Origin: CAWBCI01 sp963787195
GTDB lineage: Bacteria; Bacteroidota; Bacteroidia; Bacteroidales; JAGOPY01
Direction of reading: 5' to 3'
Length of the DNA stretch: 64,000 nucleotides
Assembly (NCBI GenBank): GCA_963787195.1
Contig: CAWBCI010000073.1
Coordinates: forward strand, 1 to 64,000
Shown here: piece by piece, positions 8,691 through 18,408 of the stretch
Numbering within the stretch: the first letter of the stretch is position 1
Layout of the letters: each line of letters begins with the position of its first letter
Notes under the pieces: generated by a model
What the model was told of the DNA's origin: nothing
The model's database searches: none
What the model saw: the letters and a program-made list of their open reading frames with translations, nothing else
Translations under genes and position numbers: made by a program

Positions 8691-9386
8691 TCAGAATGAA
8701 GCATATGCAATCGAAGCCACACTGACCTTAACTCCCGGCACCTTCAGCAGCACCGAGGCACAAGCCTCAATCGTAGCGCCGGTCGTGATCACATCATCCA
8801 CTAATAAAACGTGCTTTCCTTCTATCCGGGAAGCATTCTTCACCCCAAAGATCTCCTCAACATTTTCCCATCGTTCCCATCGCGACTTGCGGGTCTGGGT
8901 TTTGGAATCCACCTTGCGGAAAAGACAGTTCTTCTCCATTTTAATCTTCATCACTTCTTTCAAACCCTGGGCAAACATTTCACTTTGATTATAGCCCCTT
9001 TTTCGCAGCTTTTTCTTATGCAAAGGTACCGGAATGACGACCTGAACATCCTTGAATACAGACGCATAGCGTAAGTCATATCCATATAAGCGCCCAAGCT
9101 GAACCCCCACTTCCATCATTCCTTTATATTTCAGCTTATGCAATAAATGCTGAACCTTACTCTCCTTCCGGAAAAAGAAAAAAGCCGCCGCATTTTCAAT
9201 ATTGACCCTTCCCCAGAATACTTTCACCAAAGGATTTTCCTCATCCTGATGGAAATATGTCTTGGGAAGATGAAAAAGACAAAGGGTACACAATATCTTC
9301 TCCTTACCCGTAAGAGGTTCCCCGCAAGCCTGACAGAGCCTGGGGAAGAAGAGAGAGAACAAGTCGTTTAGCAGGGTTGCTACCAT
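8691..9386 (-). CDS. comF: ComF family protein (phosphoribosyltransferase-like)
   Basis: A 231-residue ComF/GntX-type protein, linked in other bacteria to DNA uptake or processing of imported DNA. The N-terminal zinc ribbon has CQACGEPL and CTLC (near 18-36). The central HKLKYKG motif lies near 83-89. The PRTase domain has VIPVPLHKKKLRKRGYNQ (116-133) and the PRPP loop VLLVDDVITTGAT (near 193-205). The length is normal. It stands alone between repeat-rich intervals, and no competence operon is near. Confidence 0.92.
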   Translation of the reverse strand: MVATLLNDLFSLFFPRLCQACGEPLTGKEKILCTLCLFHLPKTYFHQDEENPLVKVFWGRVNIENAAAFFFFRKESKVQHLLHKLKYKGMMEVGVQLGRLYGYDLRYASVFKDVQVVIPVPLHKKKLRKRGYNQSEMFAQGLKEVMKIKMEKNCLFRKVDSKTQTRKSRWERWENVEEIFGVKNASRIEGKHVLLVDDVITTGATIEACASVLLKVPGVKVSVASIAYASF

Positions 9387-9401
9387 GTTTATATCGAGTC
9401 G

Positions 9402-9513
9402 TTAGTCGTTGGTCGTTAAAATATACAATATTCTATATTCAATATAATATTTCATATTTCCCCTCTGTGGATCTCCTTTTTATCTTCGTGTAACTCCGTG
9501 TAATAAAAAAAAT
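9402..9513. repeat. Dispersed intergenic repeat, copy A
   Basis: A degenerate element (runs of ATATACAAT/ATATTCAATATAATATTT, then TTTCCCCTCTGTGGA, CTCCTTTTTATC and ACTCCGTGTAATA) that recurs at 27716-27825 and inverted at 43501-43590. The rest of 9387-9854 is low-complexity text (CCCAATACCC-like words) with no gene; the gene at 9855 starts after it. Confidence 0.65.
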
Positions 9514-9854
9514 CAGCCTAAAGCAATTATATTGTCTTTATCAACAAAAGCATCCGGTTTTCGTAATGAATTTCTTTGATTTTTGGATTTTGAAATTTAT
9601 TTGTCTTTTGGGATTTGGGATTTCTCCGATATTCATTATATAGGATGTATAAGATTTTCCTAATAACTATTAACCACTACACCACTAACCATTAACTTTT
9701 TCCAAATACCCAATTCCCAATACCCATTACCCAATACCTAATACCACTACCCAACTGTTTATCCACCTTCCACTCCCTTTATACCTGTCGGAATTAAAAC
9801 AATTTTTAACATATCCCATTTTTTAACTTAATTTTGATGTGAATCCCGCCACCT

Positions 9855-11591
9855 ATGCCGGAAGTCAAACTCGATATAAAAGATCTAAGCATCGAATTCA
9901 AGCAGGAAGGACAGAACCTGAACGCGGTTGACCACGTAAGTTTCTCCCTGGAAAAAGGCCGTACACTTGGAATTGTCGGGGAATCCGGTTCGGGGAAGTC
10001 GGTCACTGCCCTGTCCATTATGGGATTGCTGCAAAGCCCACCTGCTATAATTAAATCCGGGAGTATTTTGTTGCATGACGACGATGGAAAATCAACAGAT
10101 CTGCTGAAACTGAAAAATAAAGAGCTCCGGCATATCCGTGGTATGCGGGTCTCGATGATATTCCAGGAACCTATGAGCAGCCTGAACCCGGTGGTCAAAT
10201 GCGGGAAACAGGTGATCGAAGCTATCCGGGCCCATCACAAAATCAGCCATCTGGAAGCCATTGAATTGGCAGTTTGGCTGTTCCGTGAAGTCCATCTCCC
10301 CACCCCTGAAAAAATACTTTGGTCATATCCCCACGAGTTGTCGGGCGGGCAAAAACAAAGGGTGATGATAGCCATGGCTATCGCCTCCAACCCCGAAGTA
10401 CTGATTGCGGACGAACCTACCACCGCATTGGATGTGAGCGTTCAGAAAAGTATACTTCTGCTGATAAAAGAATTACAAATCAAACTTGGGATGTCGGTCC
10501 TGTTCATCACCCATGATCTGGCCCTGATATCCGAAATAGCCGACGATATCCTTGTAATGAAAGAGGGAAAGATCGTGGAACAAGGGCCGGTTCAAAAAAT
10601 ATTCAAAGAGCCGGAGCATCCCTATACACGAGGTTTGCTGGCCTGCCGCCCGCCCCTGAATGTGCATCTCCGCAGATTACCTACTGTAAATGATTTCATG
10701 CAATCGGCCGGGGATACCGATATTCAGGCCTTTATCCGGGAACTGATTTTACCTGAAGCCGAAAGAAGAAGATATAAGCAGGAACTCTATAAAGTTCCTC
10801 CTATACTCGCTGCTGATGGTCTGAGAAAAAGCTTCGTGGTAAAAAATGCTTTTCTTCCAAAGAACAGACTCTATTTCAAGGCGGTAGATGATGTCAGTCT
10901 GGAAGTATACCCGGGAGAAGTGCTGGGACTGGTTGGGGAGTCGGGATGCGGAAAAACAACGCTTGGAAGAACACTCCTGCGTCTTACAGAACCTGACCTT
11001 GGAACGGTTCGCTTTATGGGCCGTCCGCTGACAGGTATTTCACAGCGAAAGCTCAAAAAGAAACGGAAAGATATCCAGATCATTTTTCAGGACCCTTACT
11101 CTTCGCTAAACCCCCGTCTGGCGATAGGAAGGGCCATCATGGAGCCCATGATCGTTCATCATCTTTATAAAAATAATAAACAAAGAAGAGAAAAGGTGAT
11201 GGATCTTTTAGAGAAAGTGGGCCTGGAAGCTTCCCATTTCTCCCGCTACCCTCATGAGTTTTCGGGTGGACAAAGACAGCGGATTTGTATTGCCAGGGCC
11301 CTGGCCGTGAACCCCCGTTTCATCATCTGCGATGAATCAGTCTCAGCCCTTGATGTTTCGGTTCAGGCCCAGGTTTTAAACTTGCTTAACGACCTGAAAA
11401 CAGAATTCGGTTTTACCTATATTTTCATCTCCCATGACCTGAGTGTTGTAAAATATATGTCAGACAGGATCCTTGTCATGAAAGACGGGGAAATCCATGA
11501 ATCTGGAGATGCGGATGAGGTCTTTGAACATCCCCGCACTCTTTATACCCAGGGACTGATCGAATCTATCCCCAGGGGAATAACTATTTAA
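9855..11591 (+). CDS. Dipeptide/oligopeptide ABC transporter, two fused ATP-binding domains
   Basis: A 578-residue fusion of DppD-like and DppF-like ATPases that would power peptide or similar uptake. NBD1: Walker A GESGSGKS near 36, LSGGQKQR signature and DEPTTALD Walker B near 156-195. NBD2: Walker A GESGCGKT near 357, FSGGQRQR and CDESVSALD near 465-500. Each NBD is followed by the oligopeptide-type extension (EHPYTRGLLACRPP; HPRTLYTQGLIESIP). No permease or binding-protein gene is adjacent, so its partners are elsewhere. It lies 10 bp upstream of rnr. Confidence 0.93.
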   Translation: MPEVKLDIKDLSIEFKQEGQNLNAVDHVSFSLEKGRTLGIVGESGSGKSVTALSIMGLLQSPPAIIKSGSILLHDDDGKSTDLLKLKNKELRHIRGMRVSMIFQEPMSSLNPVVKCGKQVIEAIRAHHKISHLEAIELAVWLFREVHLPTPEKILWSYPHELSGGQKQRVMIAMAIASNPEVLIADEPTTALDVSVQKSILLLIKELQIKLGMSVLFITHDLALISEIADDILVMKEGKIVEQGPVQKIFKEPEHPYTRGLLACRPPLNVHLRRLPTVNDFMQSAGDTDIQAFIRELILPEAERRRYKQELYKVPPILAADGLRKSFVVKNAFLPKNRLYFKAVDDVSLEVYPGEVLGLVGESGCGKTTLGRTLLRLTEPDLGTVRFMGRPLTGISQRKLKKKRKDIQIIFQDPYSSLNPRLAIGRAIMEPMIVHHLYKNNKQRREKVMDLLEKVGLEASHFSRYPHEFSGGQRQRICIARALAVNPRFIICDESVSALDVSVQAQVLNLLNDLKTEFGFTYIFISHDLSVVKYMSDRILVMKDGEIHESGDADEVFEHPRTLYTQGLIESIPRGITI

Positions 11592-11601
11592 ATTACATTT
11601 T

Positions 11602-12558
11602 ATGTCACAAAGAAAATCCAAAAAGGAAAAAAAGAACAAGAGGCCAAGGGGAAAGAACGCATTTGCCGACAGTGTGCTGAAAGTATTTGCCAATAATCCT
11701 TTTAAAACATATAATTATAAACAGGTCGCATCGTCACTGGGCATTTCCGACAAAGCCAGTAAAGACCTGGTCAACACCATCCTGGTAGAACTCCTGGAAG
11801 ACGGGGCCCTCAGGGAAGTAAAACCCGGTAAATACAAACTCTCCGAAGAATTCATCACCGAAACGGCCAGTTCTAAGAAATATATCACCGGCCGGGTGGA
11901 TATGAAAGGTACCGGAAAGGCTTATATCATCAATGATGAAGGTGGTGAAGACATCTTCATCTCGGCAAACAATACCTCCCGCGCACTGCACGGCGACAAA
12001 GTCAAAGTCTTTCTCTTCCCGAAGCGGCAGGGCCGTAAAACCGAAGGACAGATCGTGGAGATCCTGCAACGTGCCAAGGAACAATATGTCGGAATTATTG
12101 AAGTTTCCAAGCATTTTGCCTTCCTCATAGCCGACAAGTCGAATATGCCGGTGGATATATTTATCCCTGCTGAAAACCTCAAGGGCGCTAAAAACGGTCA
12201 GAAAGTAATCGTTAAGCTCACCGACTGGCCTGAACATTCCAAAAATCCTTTCGGAACTGTTGTAGAAGTTTTAGGTGAACCAGGCGACAATAACGTGGAA
12301 ATGAAATCCATACTTGCGGAATATGATTTCCCCCTTTCATTTCCCAAATCAGTCCTGAAAGAAGCGGAAAATATCAAGCCGGGCATTACCCCGGCGGAGA
12401 TCAGCAGCAGAAAGGATTACCGTAATGTATTTACAATCACCATCGACCCTGCCGATGCCAAAGACTTTGACGATGCCCTCTCCCTGAAAAAGCTGGAGAA
12501 CGGGAATTGGGAGGTCGGGAATCACATATCGCCGATGTATCATTCTATGTTCCCATAG
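11602..12558 (+). CDS. rnr: Ribonuclease R, N-terminal part (frameshifted)
   Basis: 3'-to-5' exoribonuclease that degrades structured RNA. This part has a basic start (KSKKEKKNKRPRG), a winged-helix domain (about 18-85), cold-shock domains (about 90-225) and the beginning of the RNB catalytic domain with the acidic DPADAKDFDDA motif near 278-288. At about 12515-12530 the frame changes and the reading ends in a false tail, NHISPMYHSMFP. The RNB domain is therefore split from its second half in the next entry. If real, the indel abolishes activity; if it is a sequencing error, the gene is whole from 11602 to 13778. Confidence 0.88.
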   Translation: MSQRKSKKEKKNKRPRGKNAFADSVLKVFANNPFKTYNYKQVASSLGISDKASKDLVNTILVELLEDGALREVKPGKYKLSEEFITETASSKKYITGRVDMKGTGKAYIINDEGGEDIFISANNTSRALHGDKVKVFLFPKRQGRKTEGQIVEILQRAKEQYVGIIEVSKHFAFLIADKSNMPVDIFIPAENLKGAKNGQKVIVKLTDWPEHSKNPFGTVVEVLGEPGDNNVEMKSILAEYDFPLSFPKSVLKEAENIKPGITPAEISSRKDYRNVFTITIDPADAKDFDDALSLKKLENGNWEVGNHISPMYHSMFP

Positions 12559-13778
12559 GCCATCCCATCGATGCGGATGCTTACGAAAGGGGGACTTCCA
12601 TATACCTTGTCGACAGGGTAATTCCTATGCTCCCGGAAGTGCTTTCCAACGATGTCTGCAGCCTCCGCCCTAAGGAAGATAAACTCTGTTACGCAGCCAT
12701 TTTTGAACTGGACGGGGAAGCCCGGGTGCAGAATGAATGGTTTGGACGGACTGTTATAAATTCAGACCGGAGATTTAATTATGATGAAGTTCAGGAGATC
12801 ATCGACAGCGGTAAAGGCGACTTCGCGGAAGATGTCCTGATGCTTCACAATCTCGCGACCAAACTCCGGGAAGAGAGGTTCCGCAAGGGCTCCATTAATT
12901 TTGAGACCCAGGAAGTTAAATTCGAGCTGGATGAAAAAGGCAAACCTCTGGGTATTTTTATCAAGGAACAGAAGGAATCGAACCAACTGGTTGAAGATTT
13001 TATGCTTTTGGCCAATCGTAAGGTGGCCGAACTTATCGGGAAACCAAAGGAAAAATCCAAGCCTAAAACTTTTGTGTACCGTATACATGATGCCCCCAAC
13101 CTGGAAAAACTCACTACATTTTCAGAATTTATCGGGAAACTGGGTTACAAGCTCAGTATGGGAAACCGGAAAGGATTAGCTTCATCCTTCAATAAACTGT
13201 TTAAAGAAATAGAAGGGAAGGGTGAACAGAATATGATTGAGAGTATTGCCATACGGACCATGGCCAAGGCCGTCTATTCCACCGAAAATATAGGGCATTA
13301 CGGACTGGGATTTACTTACTACACCCATTTCACCTCACCCATCCGCCGTTATCCCGACCTGATGGTGCACCGCCTGCTGGATATGTATTTGCACGGAAAA
13401 CCTTCGGTCAGTAAAGAGGATTATGAAGAAAAGTGTGAACATTCATCCGACATGGAAAGGAAAGCCACCGAGGCTGAGCGCGATTCGATCAAATACAAAC
13501 AGGCCGAATACATGCTGGATAAGATCGGGCAGGAGTTTTACGGACTTATCTCGGGCGTCAGCAAATGGGGTATTTATGTTGAGATTATAGGGAATAAATG
13601 CGAAGGCATGGTCAGGTTGCGTGACCTTGACGATGATTTTTATTATCTGGATGAAGAGAACTACCAGGTGATAGGCCAGCGTACCGGTAAGCAATACAAA
13701 CTGGGCGATAAAGTGAAGATCCGGGTGAAACGCATAGACATTTCCCGCAAGGAAATGGATTTTGAAATGCGTTCTTAG
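12507..13778 (+). CDS. rnr: Ribonuclease R, C-terminal part (frameshifted)
   Basis: Continues the RNB domain in a frame shifted by -1 relative to 11602-12558. The first true family residues are HIADVSFYVPIG, which should directly follow ...NWEVG of the upstream part; the nominal start at 12507 is not a biological start. It carries YLVDRVIPMLPEVLSND, the FTSPIRRYPDLMVHR motif and a C-terminal S1 domain (GLISGVSKWGIYVEI). Together the two parts give about 720 residues, normal for RNase R. The convergent LTD gene follows after a perfect palindrome. Confidence 0.88.
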   Translation: MGGRESHIADVSFYVPIGHPIDADAYERGTSIYLVDRVIPMLPEVLSNDVCSLRPKEDKLCYAAIFELDGEARVQNEWFGRTVINSDRRFNYDEVQEIIDSGKGDFAEDVLMLHNLATKLREERFRKGSINFETQEVKFELDEKGKPLGIFIKEQKESNQLVEDFMLLANRKVAELIGKPKEKSKPKTFVYRIHDAPNLEKLTTFSEFIGKLGYKLSMGNRKGLASSFNKLFKEIEGKGEQNMIESIAIRTMAKAVYSTENIGHYGLGFTYYTHFTSPIRRYPDLMVHRLLDMYLHGKPSVSKEDYEEKCEHSSDMERKATEAERDSIKYKQAEYMLDKIGQEFYGLISGVSKWGIYVEIIGNKCEGMVRLRDLDDDFYYLDEENYQVIGQRTGKQYKLGDKVKIRVKRIDISRKEMDFEMRS

Positions 13779-13791
13779 AGGTGTTGCAATA

Positions 13792-13829
13792 TAATTGTAG
13801 AGGCGTTGCATGCAACGCCTCTACAATTA
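13792..13829. repeat. Perfect 38-bp palindrome between convergent genes
   Basis: Two 19-bp arms without a loop, centred on TTGCATGCAA and containing GTAGAGGCGTTGCA. It lies 13 bp after the rnr stop and 3 bp before the end of the convergent LTD gene, so it probably serves as a shared transcription end. Palindromes of this type (GTAGAG..GTTGCATGCAAC..CTCTAC) are dispersed in several phyla. Confidence 0.8.
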
Positions 13830-13832
13830 ACA

Positions 13833-15557
13833 TTATTCCTTCATTAACAATAATTTCCCAGTCGATAATTTCCCTTCTGTGACCATTTGGATATAATAAC
13901 ATCCCGAGGGCAATCCTTCTGCATTCCATATTATCTGATGAGTCCCGGCATCGAACCTTTGATTTGCAAGGAGAGTGACTTCTTTACCCAATTCATTATA
14001 AATTTTAATCATCACATTAGCCGTATTTTGCATCTCAAAAACTATGCTTGTCTGATCAGTAAATGGGTTGGGATAATTCTGAATTTTTCCAATGACAGCT
14101 ACGTTTTCGAATATTCCCTGGGTATTTGTATTTGGAGCACCGGGAGTAAATTCCGGCATTAATAACCAGTTATCCGAACCATCGGGATAGCGGCCGTACG
14201 AAGTATCAGCAATTTGCGGTCCGTAAGTGAGACTATCCACAAAAACCTGATCGGGCGACCAGAGGCCGATTTCTTCTCCACCGCCTGATAATTTAAAATT
14301 CAAATTTTTAACACTGGTTTCAGGGCTGCTGTTTGCATAAAATACTATAAATCCACCCGCTGCCACTGTCACAGAATCAGGATAAGTTGATGGGATCTGA
14401 TACATTTTAGCCGGATCGGTCAGATTATCCGACATGTAATATCCGCCCAGCATGACGGCATCACTCCCGGGATTGTAAATCTCTATCCAGTCGGGATAAT
14501 CGCCTTCAGGTCCGGGGATTGCAGCGTCGTTACTGGCCATGAATTCATTTATATAAAGAACGGCCGTTTCTCCGGATATATAAATATTAGCTGATCCCGG
14601 CGTAAACTGAGTCATTAAATGCCATATATCGCTGCCATCCGGATAACGTCCATAACTGGTATCTGCCATCTGTGGGCCATAGCTCAGGGTGTCGATGACC
14701 TGTTGATCGGGTGCCCAAAGGCCGATCTGTTCACCGCCTCCTGAAAGTTTGAAATCCAGGTTCATAACACTCGTTTCAGGGTGGCTGTTTGCATAAAATA
14801 CGAGAAATCCGCCCGCCGGAACTACCAGTGAATCAGGATAGATGACAGGGATCTGAAACCAGGATGCAGTGTCATACAATTTATCAGACATGAAATATCC
14901 TGAAAGATTGACATCGCTGGCTCCAGGGTTGTAAATCTCGATCCAGTCAGGATAATCTCCTTCAGGCCCGGGAAAAGCATTGTCGTTACTGGCCATGAAT
15001 TCGTTGATAAACAGCACCGGCCACTGAACACCCGGATTGGCATTGGCGCTCCCCGGTGTAATTTCAGTCATGGAGAACCAGTCTTCACTACCATCCGGAT
15101 AACGGCCATAGGAGATATCGCTGGTTTGGGGACCGAAAGTCAGTGAATCCACAAATTCCTGTGAAGGATTCCAGAAGCCAATATGTTCACCACTTCCGGA
15201 AAGCTTGAAATTCAGGTTCATCACACTGCTTTCCGGATTACTGTTGGCAAAGAACACGATAAAACCCCCTGCGGGAACGGTCACTGAATCGGGGTAGGTT
15301 GAGGGAACCTGGAACATCTTTGCGGGATCTGTCAGATCATCCGAAAAATAATAGCCGCCCAGCATAACTTCAGTACTGCCGGCATTGTAAATTTCTATCC
15401 AGTCGGGATAATCCCCCTGCGGTCCTGGGAAAGATGCGTCATTACTGGCCAAAAATTCGTTGATGTATAATTGGCCGAAAGCTTTTTGAATTCCCGGATA
15501 CAGCAAGAATGCACCCAGCAGGCAAAAGCTTAAAACTAAAGCGTAATTTCTTTTCAT
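13833..15557 (-). CDS. Secreted protein with three lamin-tail domains and a T9SS sorting domain
   Basis: 574 residues. Signal peptide about 1-29. Three near-identical repeats of about 160 residues begin near 30, 185 and 340. Each has INEF(L/M)ASND, GDYPDWIEIYN, GGYYxSDxLxD, PAGGFIVFxAN, NLxFKLSGxGE and YGRYPDGS..W. A type A sorting domain closes the protein (KIQNYPNPFTDQTSI ... GTHQIIWNAEGLPSGCYYIQM), so export through the type IX system to the cell surface is expected. LTDs are Ig-fold modules often coupled to nucleases or other enzymes, but no enzyme domain is visible here. The same LTD type recurs in the lipoprotein at 18409. Confidence 0.9.
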   Translation of the reverse strand: MKRNYALVLSFCLLGAFLLYPGIQKAFGQLYINEFLASNDASFPGPQGDYPDWIEIYNAGSTEVMLGGYYFSDDLTDPAKMFQVPSTYPDSVTVPAGGFIVFFANSNPESSVMNLNFKLSGSGEHIGFWNPSQEFVDSLTFGPQTSDISYGRYPDGSEDWFSMTEITPGSANANPGVQWPVLFINEFMASNDNAFPGPEGDYPDWIEIYNPGASDVNLSGYFMSDKLYDTASWFQIPVIYPDSLVVPAGGFLVFYANSHPETSVMNLDFKLSGGGEQIGLWAPDQQVIDTLSYGPQMADTSYGRYPDGSDIWHLMTQFTPGSANIYISGETAVLYINEFMASNDAAIPGPEGDYPDWIEIYNPGSDAVMLGGYYMSDNLTDPAKMYQIPSTYPDSVTVAAGGFIVFYANSSPETSVKNLNFKLSGGGEEIGLWSPDQVFVDSLTYGPQIADTSYGRYPDGSDNWLLMPEFTPGAPNTNTQGIFENVAVIGKIQNYPNPFTDQTSIVFEMQNTANVMIKIYNELGKEVTLLANQRFDAGTHQIIWNAEGLPSGCYYIQMVTEGKLSTGKLLLMKE

Positions 15558-15824
15558 AATAGTTATTTTGTTGATGGTTTGTTGTTAATCTATTAAAGTT
15601 AATTGTTTTATAATTAACAAAACTAAAATTTAGCTGTCATTATGACAAGATTTTTACCTCTATACTACTACGACATCACTAAAGATTTATTCCTGCTGAT
15701 AAAAAACACTATCTCTACAAACAAGATGTTAAAACACTGATATTATGTTATATATGTGATAGGCTGACCTATACAGCAAAGTTTAGCTTTAAAAAGAAGA
15801 TAAATCAGGATCATCTCTGCTTCA

Positions 15825-16670
15825 TTGATTTCCTTAATTTTGAATATAAATTTCAATGTTTTGTGGCCAAAAACCTTTATGAATTTCAGACAATGTATTT
15901 CTGATATATATCGCAATACGTGTTCAGGCATATCCACTCTATCTCTGGCTGCTATCGTCTTTATACCTCCCCTTTTCATGTTTGCATGTACGTCCACTTT
16001 GAATCCGGACATGCTTAATGAACCAACCCATGATAATTTGATCATCATTTTCGGTATTCTGATCATTATCCTCTCATTAATTGCTATTATCAGTTCCAGG
16101 TACATTAAATTCAGGCTAAATAAAAAATATGGAGCTGATAAGCAAAAATTGAATTATGATTATGAAGAGAAGATGACAGACCTTGAAAAACAGTTGAATG
16201 AATTGGAAAATTCCCGGCTGGATAAAGAAAAGGAACTGAAATTCAAACAGAATGAGATGGTTTCGATGGCCATGAACATCATTTATAAAAATGAACTATT
16301 AACAGAGCTGAAAACTGATGTAACTGATATTAAGAATACTATAAAAGATTTAGACGCCCGGGACGCCCTAAATAAATTATCCTTGAAAATCACCCGGAAT
16401 CTGAGTATTGACCGGGACAGGGAAAAATTCCAGATGCACCTGAACGAGCAAAACAGCATATTCCTGCATAATCTTACTGAATCCTATCCTACCCTCACTG
16501 ATAATGAGAAAAGATTAGCAATTTTGATCCGCCTGAATCTCTCCTCCAAAGAAATTGCATCCATCCTTAATATATCAACCAAGAGTGTGGAAATGAACCG
16601 CTATCGCCTGAGAAAAAAACTGAAAGTGTCCTCTCAACAAAATCTACATGATTTTATATCAGCAATTTAA
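15825..16670 (+). CDS. Membrane-anchored LuxR-type regulator
   Basis: Up to 281 residues. A later ATG at 15879 (MNFRQC) is an equally good start. Two hydrophobic segments (about 38-55 and 72-92) flank a short, probably extracytoplasmic loop; the FMFAC at the end of the first might be read as a lipobox. A long coiled coil follows (about 100-150: EEKMTDLEKQLNELENSRLDK). The C-terminal HTH is LuxR-like (LTDNEKRLAILIRLNLSSKEIASILNIS, then VEMNRYRLRKKL). It resembles the C-terminal half of Bacteroidota TPR/LuxR membrane regulators without the sensor repeats. It precedes the porin cluster by 136 bp on the same strand and may control it. Confidence 0.8.
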   Translation: MISLILNINFNVLWPKTFMNFRQCISDIYRNTCSGISTLSLAAIVFIPPLFMFACTSTLNPDMLNEPTHDNLIIIFGILIIILSLIAIISSRYIKFRLNKKYGADKQKLNYDYEEKMTDLEKQLNELENSRLDKEKELKFKQNEMVSMAMNIIYKNELLTELKTDVTDIKNTIKDLDARDALNKLSLKITRNLSIDRDREKFQMHLNEQNSIFLHNLTESYPTLTDNEKRLAILIRLNLSSKEIASILNISTKSVEMNRYRLRKKLKVSSQQNLHDFISAI

Positions 16671-16806
16671 CATTCAGAAGTCCATAATGTGAGTGGTAAT
16701 TTAATGGTCTTGTAGGGGAGGAGTATAGGTGTAATTCTTGTTTAGCTGAAACTGATTCCGGTACTTTGGTTTTTCAAATTCAAAGACTAAGTTAAATTAT
16801 TGAAAC

Positions 16807-18387
16807 ATGAGAAAATCTACTTTTTTATTGAGGGCCGGATTAATGTTGTTTTCAACAATATTACTTACCGGAAATGCCATGCTGGCCCAACAGCTTGTAA
16901 CGGGAAAAGTATTCCAGGCCGGCACCAACACACCCATTCAGGGTGTTGAAGTCTTCCTGAAAGGCGATAACAATGTTGCGGCTCATACCGATTTGAATGG
17001 TATGTTTAAAATCAGTTTGACAGACCAGCAAGAACCCAGCCTTACCTTTATTTTTGAAGGCTATGCTACTAAAACCGTGGAAGTGAAACCCGGATCTGAT
17101 ATCAGGGTGGACCTGTTCCCCGCTGAAGTCACGAACGATTATGGTAAGGGCATCACATTCAGGGCAAAGCTGAATCCGGAATCAAGAGATGGGGTATTAG
17201 TGCTTGAGACGGAAGATAATCGTTTCAAATACTGGTTTGATACCCGTGTTTGTTTTGATGGTGCCGCTTTTTTCGGAGACAATTCTGATATGGGTAACGG
17301 CCTCAATATACGCCGGGCACGCTTTGCCATGAAAACCATACTCTGGGGAAACTGGGGCGGTGAATTTGATATCGACCTTTCCGCTAATGAAGTGGATCTT
17401 AAGGACATGTTTGTCAGATATATTGGAAATAACTGGCAATTGAAAGCCGGAAATTTCAAGGAACCTTTTTCGATGGAAACCACCACTACATCAAGGTATC
17501 AGCTCTTCATAGAACAACCCATGGTCACCGAATTTGCACCATCACGCCATCTTGGGGCTTCATTCCGTCGCTGGGGCAATCATTTCTTCTTTGAAGGTGG
17601 TATATTCTCAAGCGAGATAGTAAATACACTCATGCAAGATCAGAATAAAGCCAGCGGAACAAATGCAGGCTATTCTGTTACAGCCCGATATGCTTATGCA
17701 CCTATTAAAAAGGATAAAGAAGTCCTGCATTTATCTGTTTCGGCCTCCTATCGCACTCCTAAAATTCCGGAACTGGGTGATCCCGTCAATAGTTTTCGCT
17801 TTAACACCAGGGCCGAGACTTCTATAAACCGCAAAAAATACATCGATACCGACAATATTGAATATTCCAAATACATGACCATGATCGGTGCCGAAGCTGC
17901 TTATGCAGTTAATAATTTCAGGATACAGGGTGAATATATCCGCAATGACATATATCGTAATGCTGCGAAAGTTCCCGATGGGCAGGATAAACCGGTTCAG
18001 CAGGGATTTTATGTCATGGGTGGCTGGATCATTTGCAATGGGGATTATTATTATAATATGGAAGAAGCCGAATTTTCACAACTGGACTTCAGAAACCCTA
18101 AAAAAGGTGCTTTTGAAGTGGCCCTCCGTTATTCTTTTGTTGATGCCAATTCCTTTGCAGATGGCATGGATATTCCATATATCGCCGGTGGTGCATCCGA
18201 AACCTACACTCTTGCACTGGATTACTACTTTAATTATAATGTGAAATTCATGCTTAATATTGGCTGGGTTAACAACGATCGCTGGGCAGATGGTAAAGGT
18301 AAATATTCAAGCGGCAAGGACGCCCCAAGCGGAGACGGTGGTATCGATTTCGGCATAGTTTCAGGCCGTCTTGAAATAGATTTTTAA
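16807..18387 (+). CDS. OprO/OprP-type anion porin with N-terminal CarboxypepD_reg-like domain
   Basis: 526 residues. Signal peptide about 1-27 (cleavage near AMLAQQ). Residues 30-105 form a carboxypeptidase-regulatory-like beta domain (VTGKVFQAGTNTPIQGVEVF, GMFKISL, FEGYATKTVEV). The rest is a beta-barrel of the phosphate/pyrophosphate-selective porin family: RFKYWFDTRVCFDGAAFF, NIRRARFAMKTILWGNWGGEFDID and WQLKAGNFKEPFSME (about 140-220), ending in an aromatic residue (LEIDF). The P. aeruginosa relatives pass phosphate and polyphosphate; substrate here is inferred. It opens a co-directional block running to 25243. Confidence 0.87.
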   Translation: MRKSTFLLRAGLMLFSTILLTGNAMLAQQLVTGKVFQAGTNTPIQGVEVFLKGDNNVAAHTDLNGMFKISLTDQQEPSLTFIFEGYATKTVEVKPGSDIRVDLFPAEVTNDYGKGITFRAKLNPESRDGVLVLETEDNRFKYWFDTRVCFDGAAFFGDNSDMGNGLNIRRARFAMKTILWGNWGGEFDIDLSANEVDLKDMFVRYIGNNWQLKAGNFKEPFSMETTTTSRYQLFIEQPMVTEFAPSRHLGASFRRWGNHFFFEGGIFSSEIVNTLMQDQNKASGTNAGYSVTARYAYAPIKKDKEVLHLSVSASYRTPKIPELGDPVNSFRFNTRAETSINRKKYIDTDNIEYSKYMTMIGAEAAYAVNNFRIQGEYIRNDIYRNAAKVPDGQDKPVQQGFYVMGGWIICNGDYYYNMEEAEFSQLDFRNPKKGAFEVALRYSFVDANSFADGMDIPYIAGGASETYTLALDYYFNYNVKFMLNIGWVNNDRWADGKGKYSSGKDAPSGDGGIDFGIVSGRLEIDF

Positions 18388-18408
18388 TTTATATAGAATA
18401 AAATTATA

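Noticed and set aside
13833..15557. CRISPR or tandem DNA repeat
   Set aside because: The three 480-bp units are coding LTD domains with codon-level divergence, not spacer-separated repeats. No CRISPR array was seen anywhere in the window.
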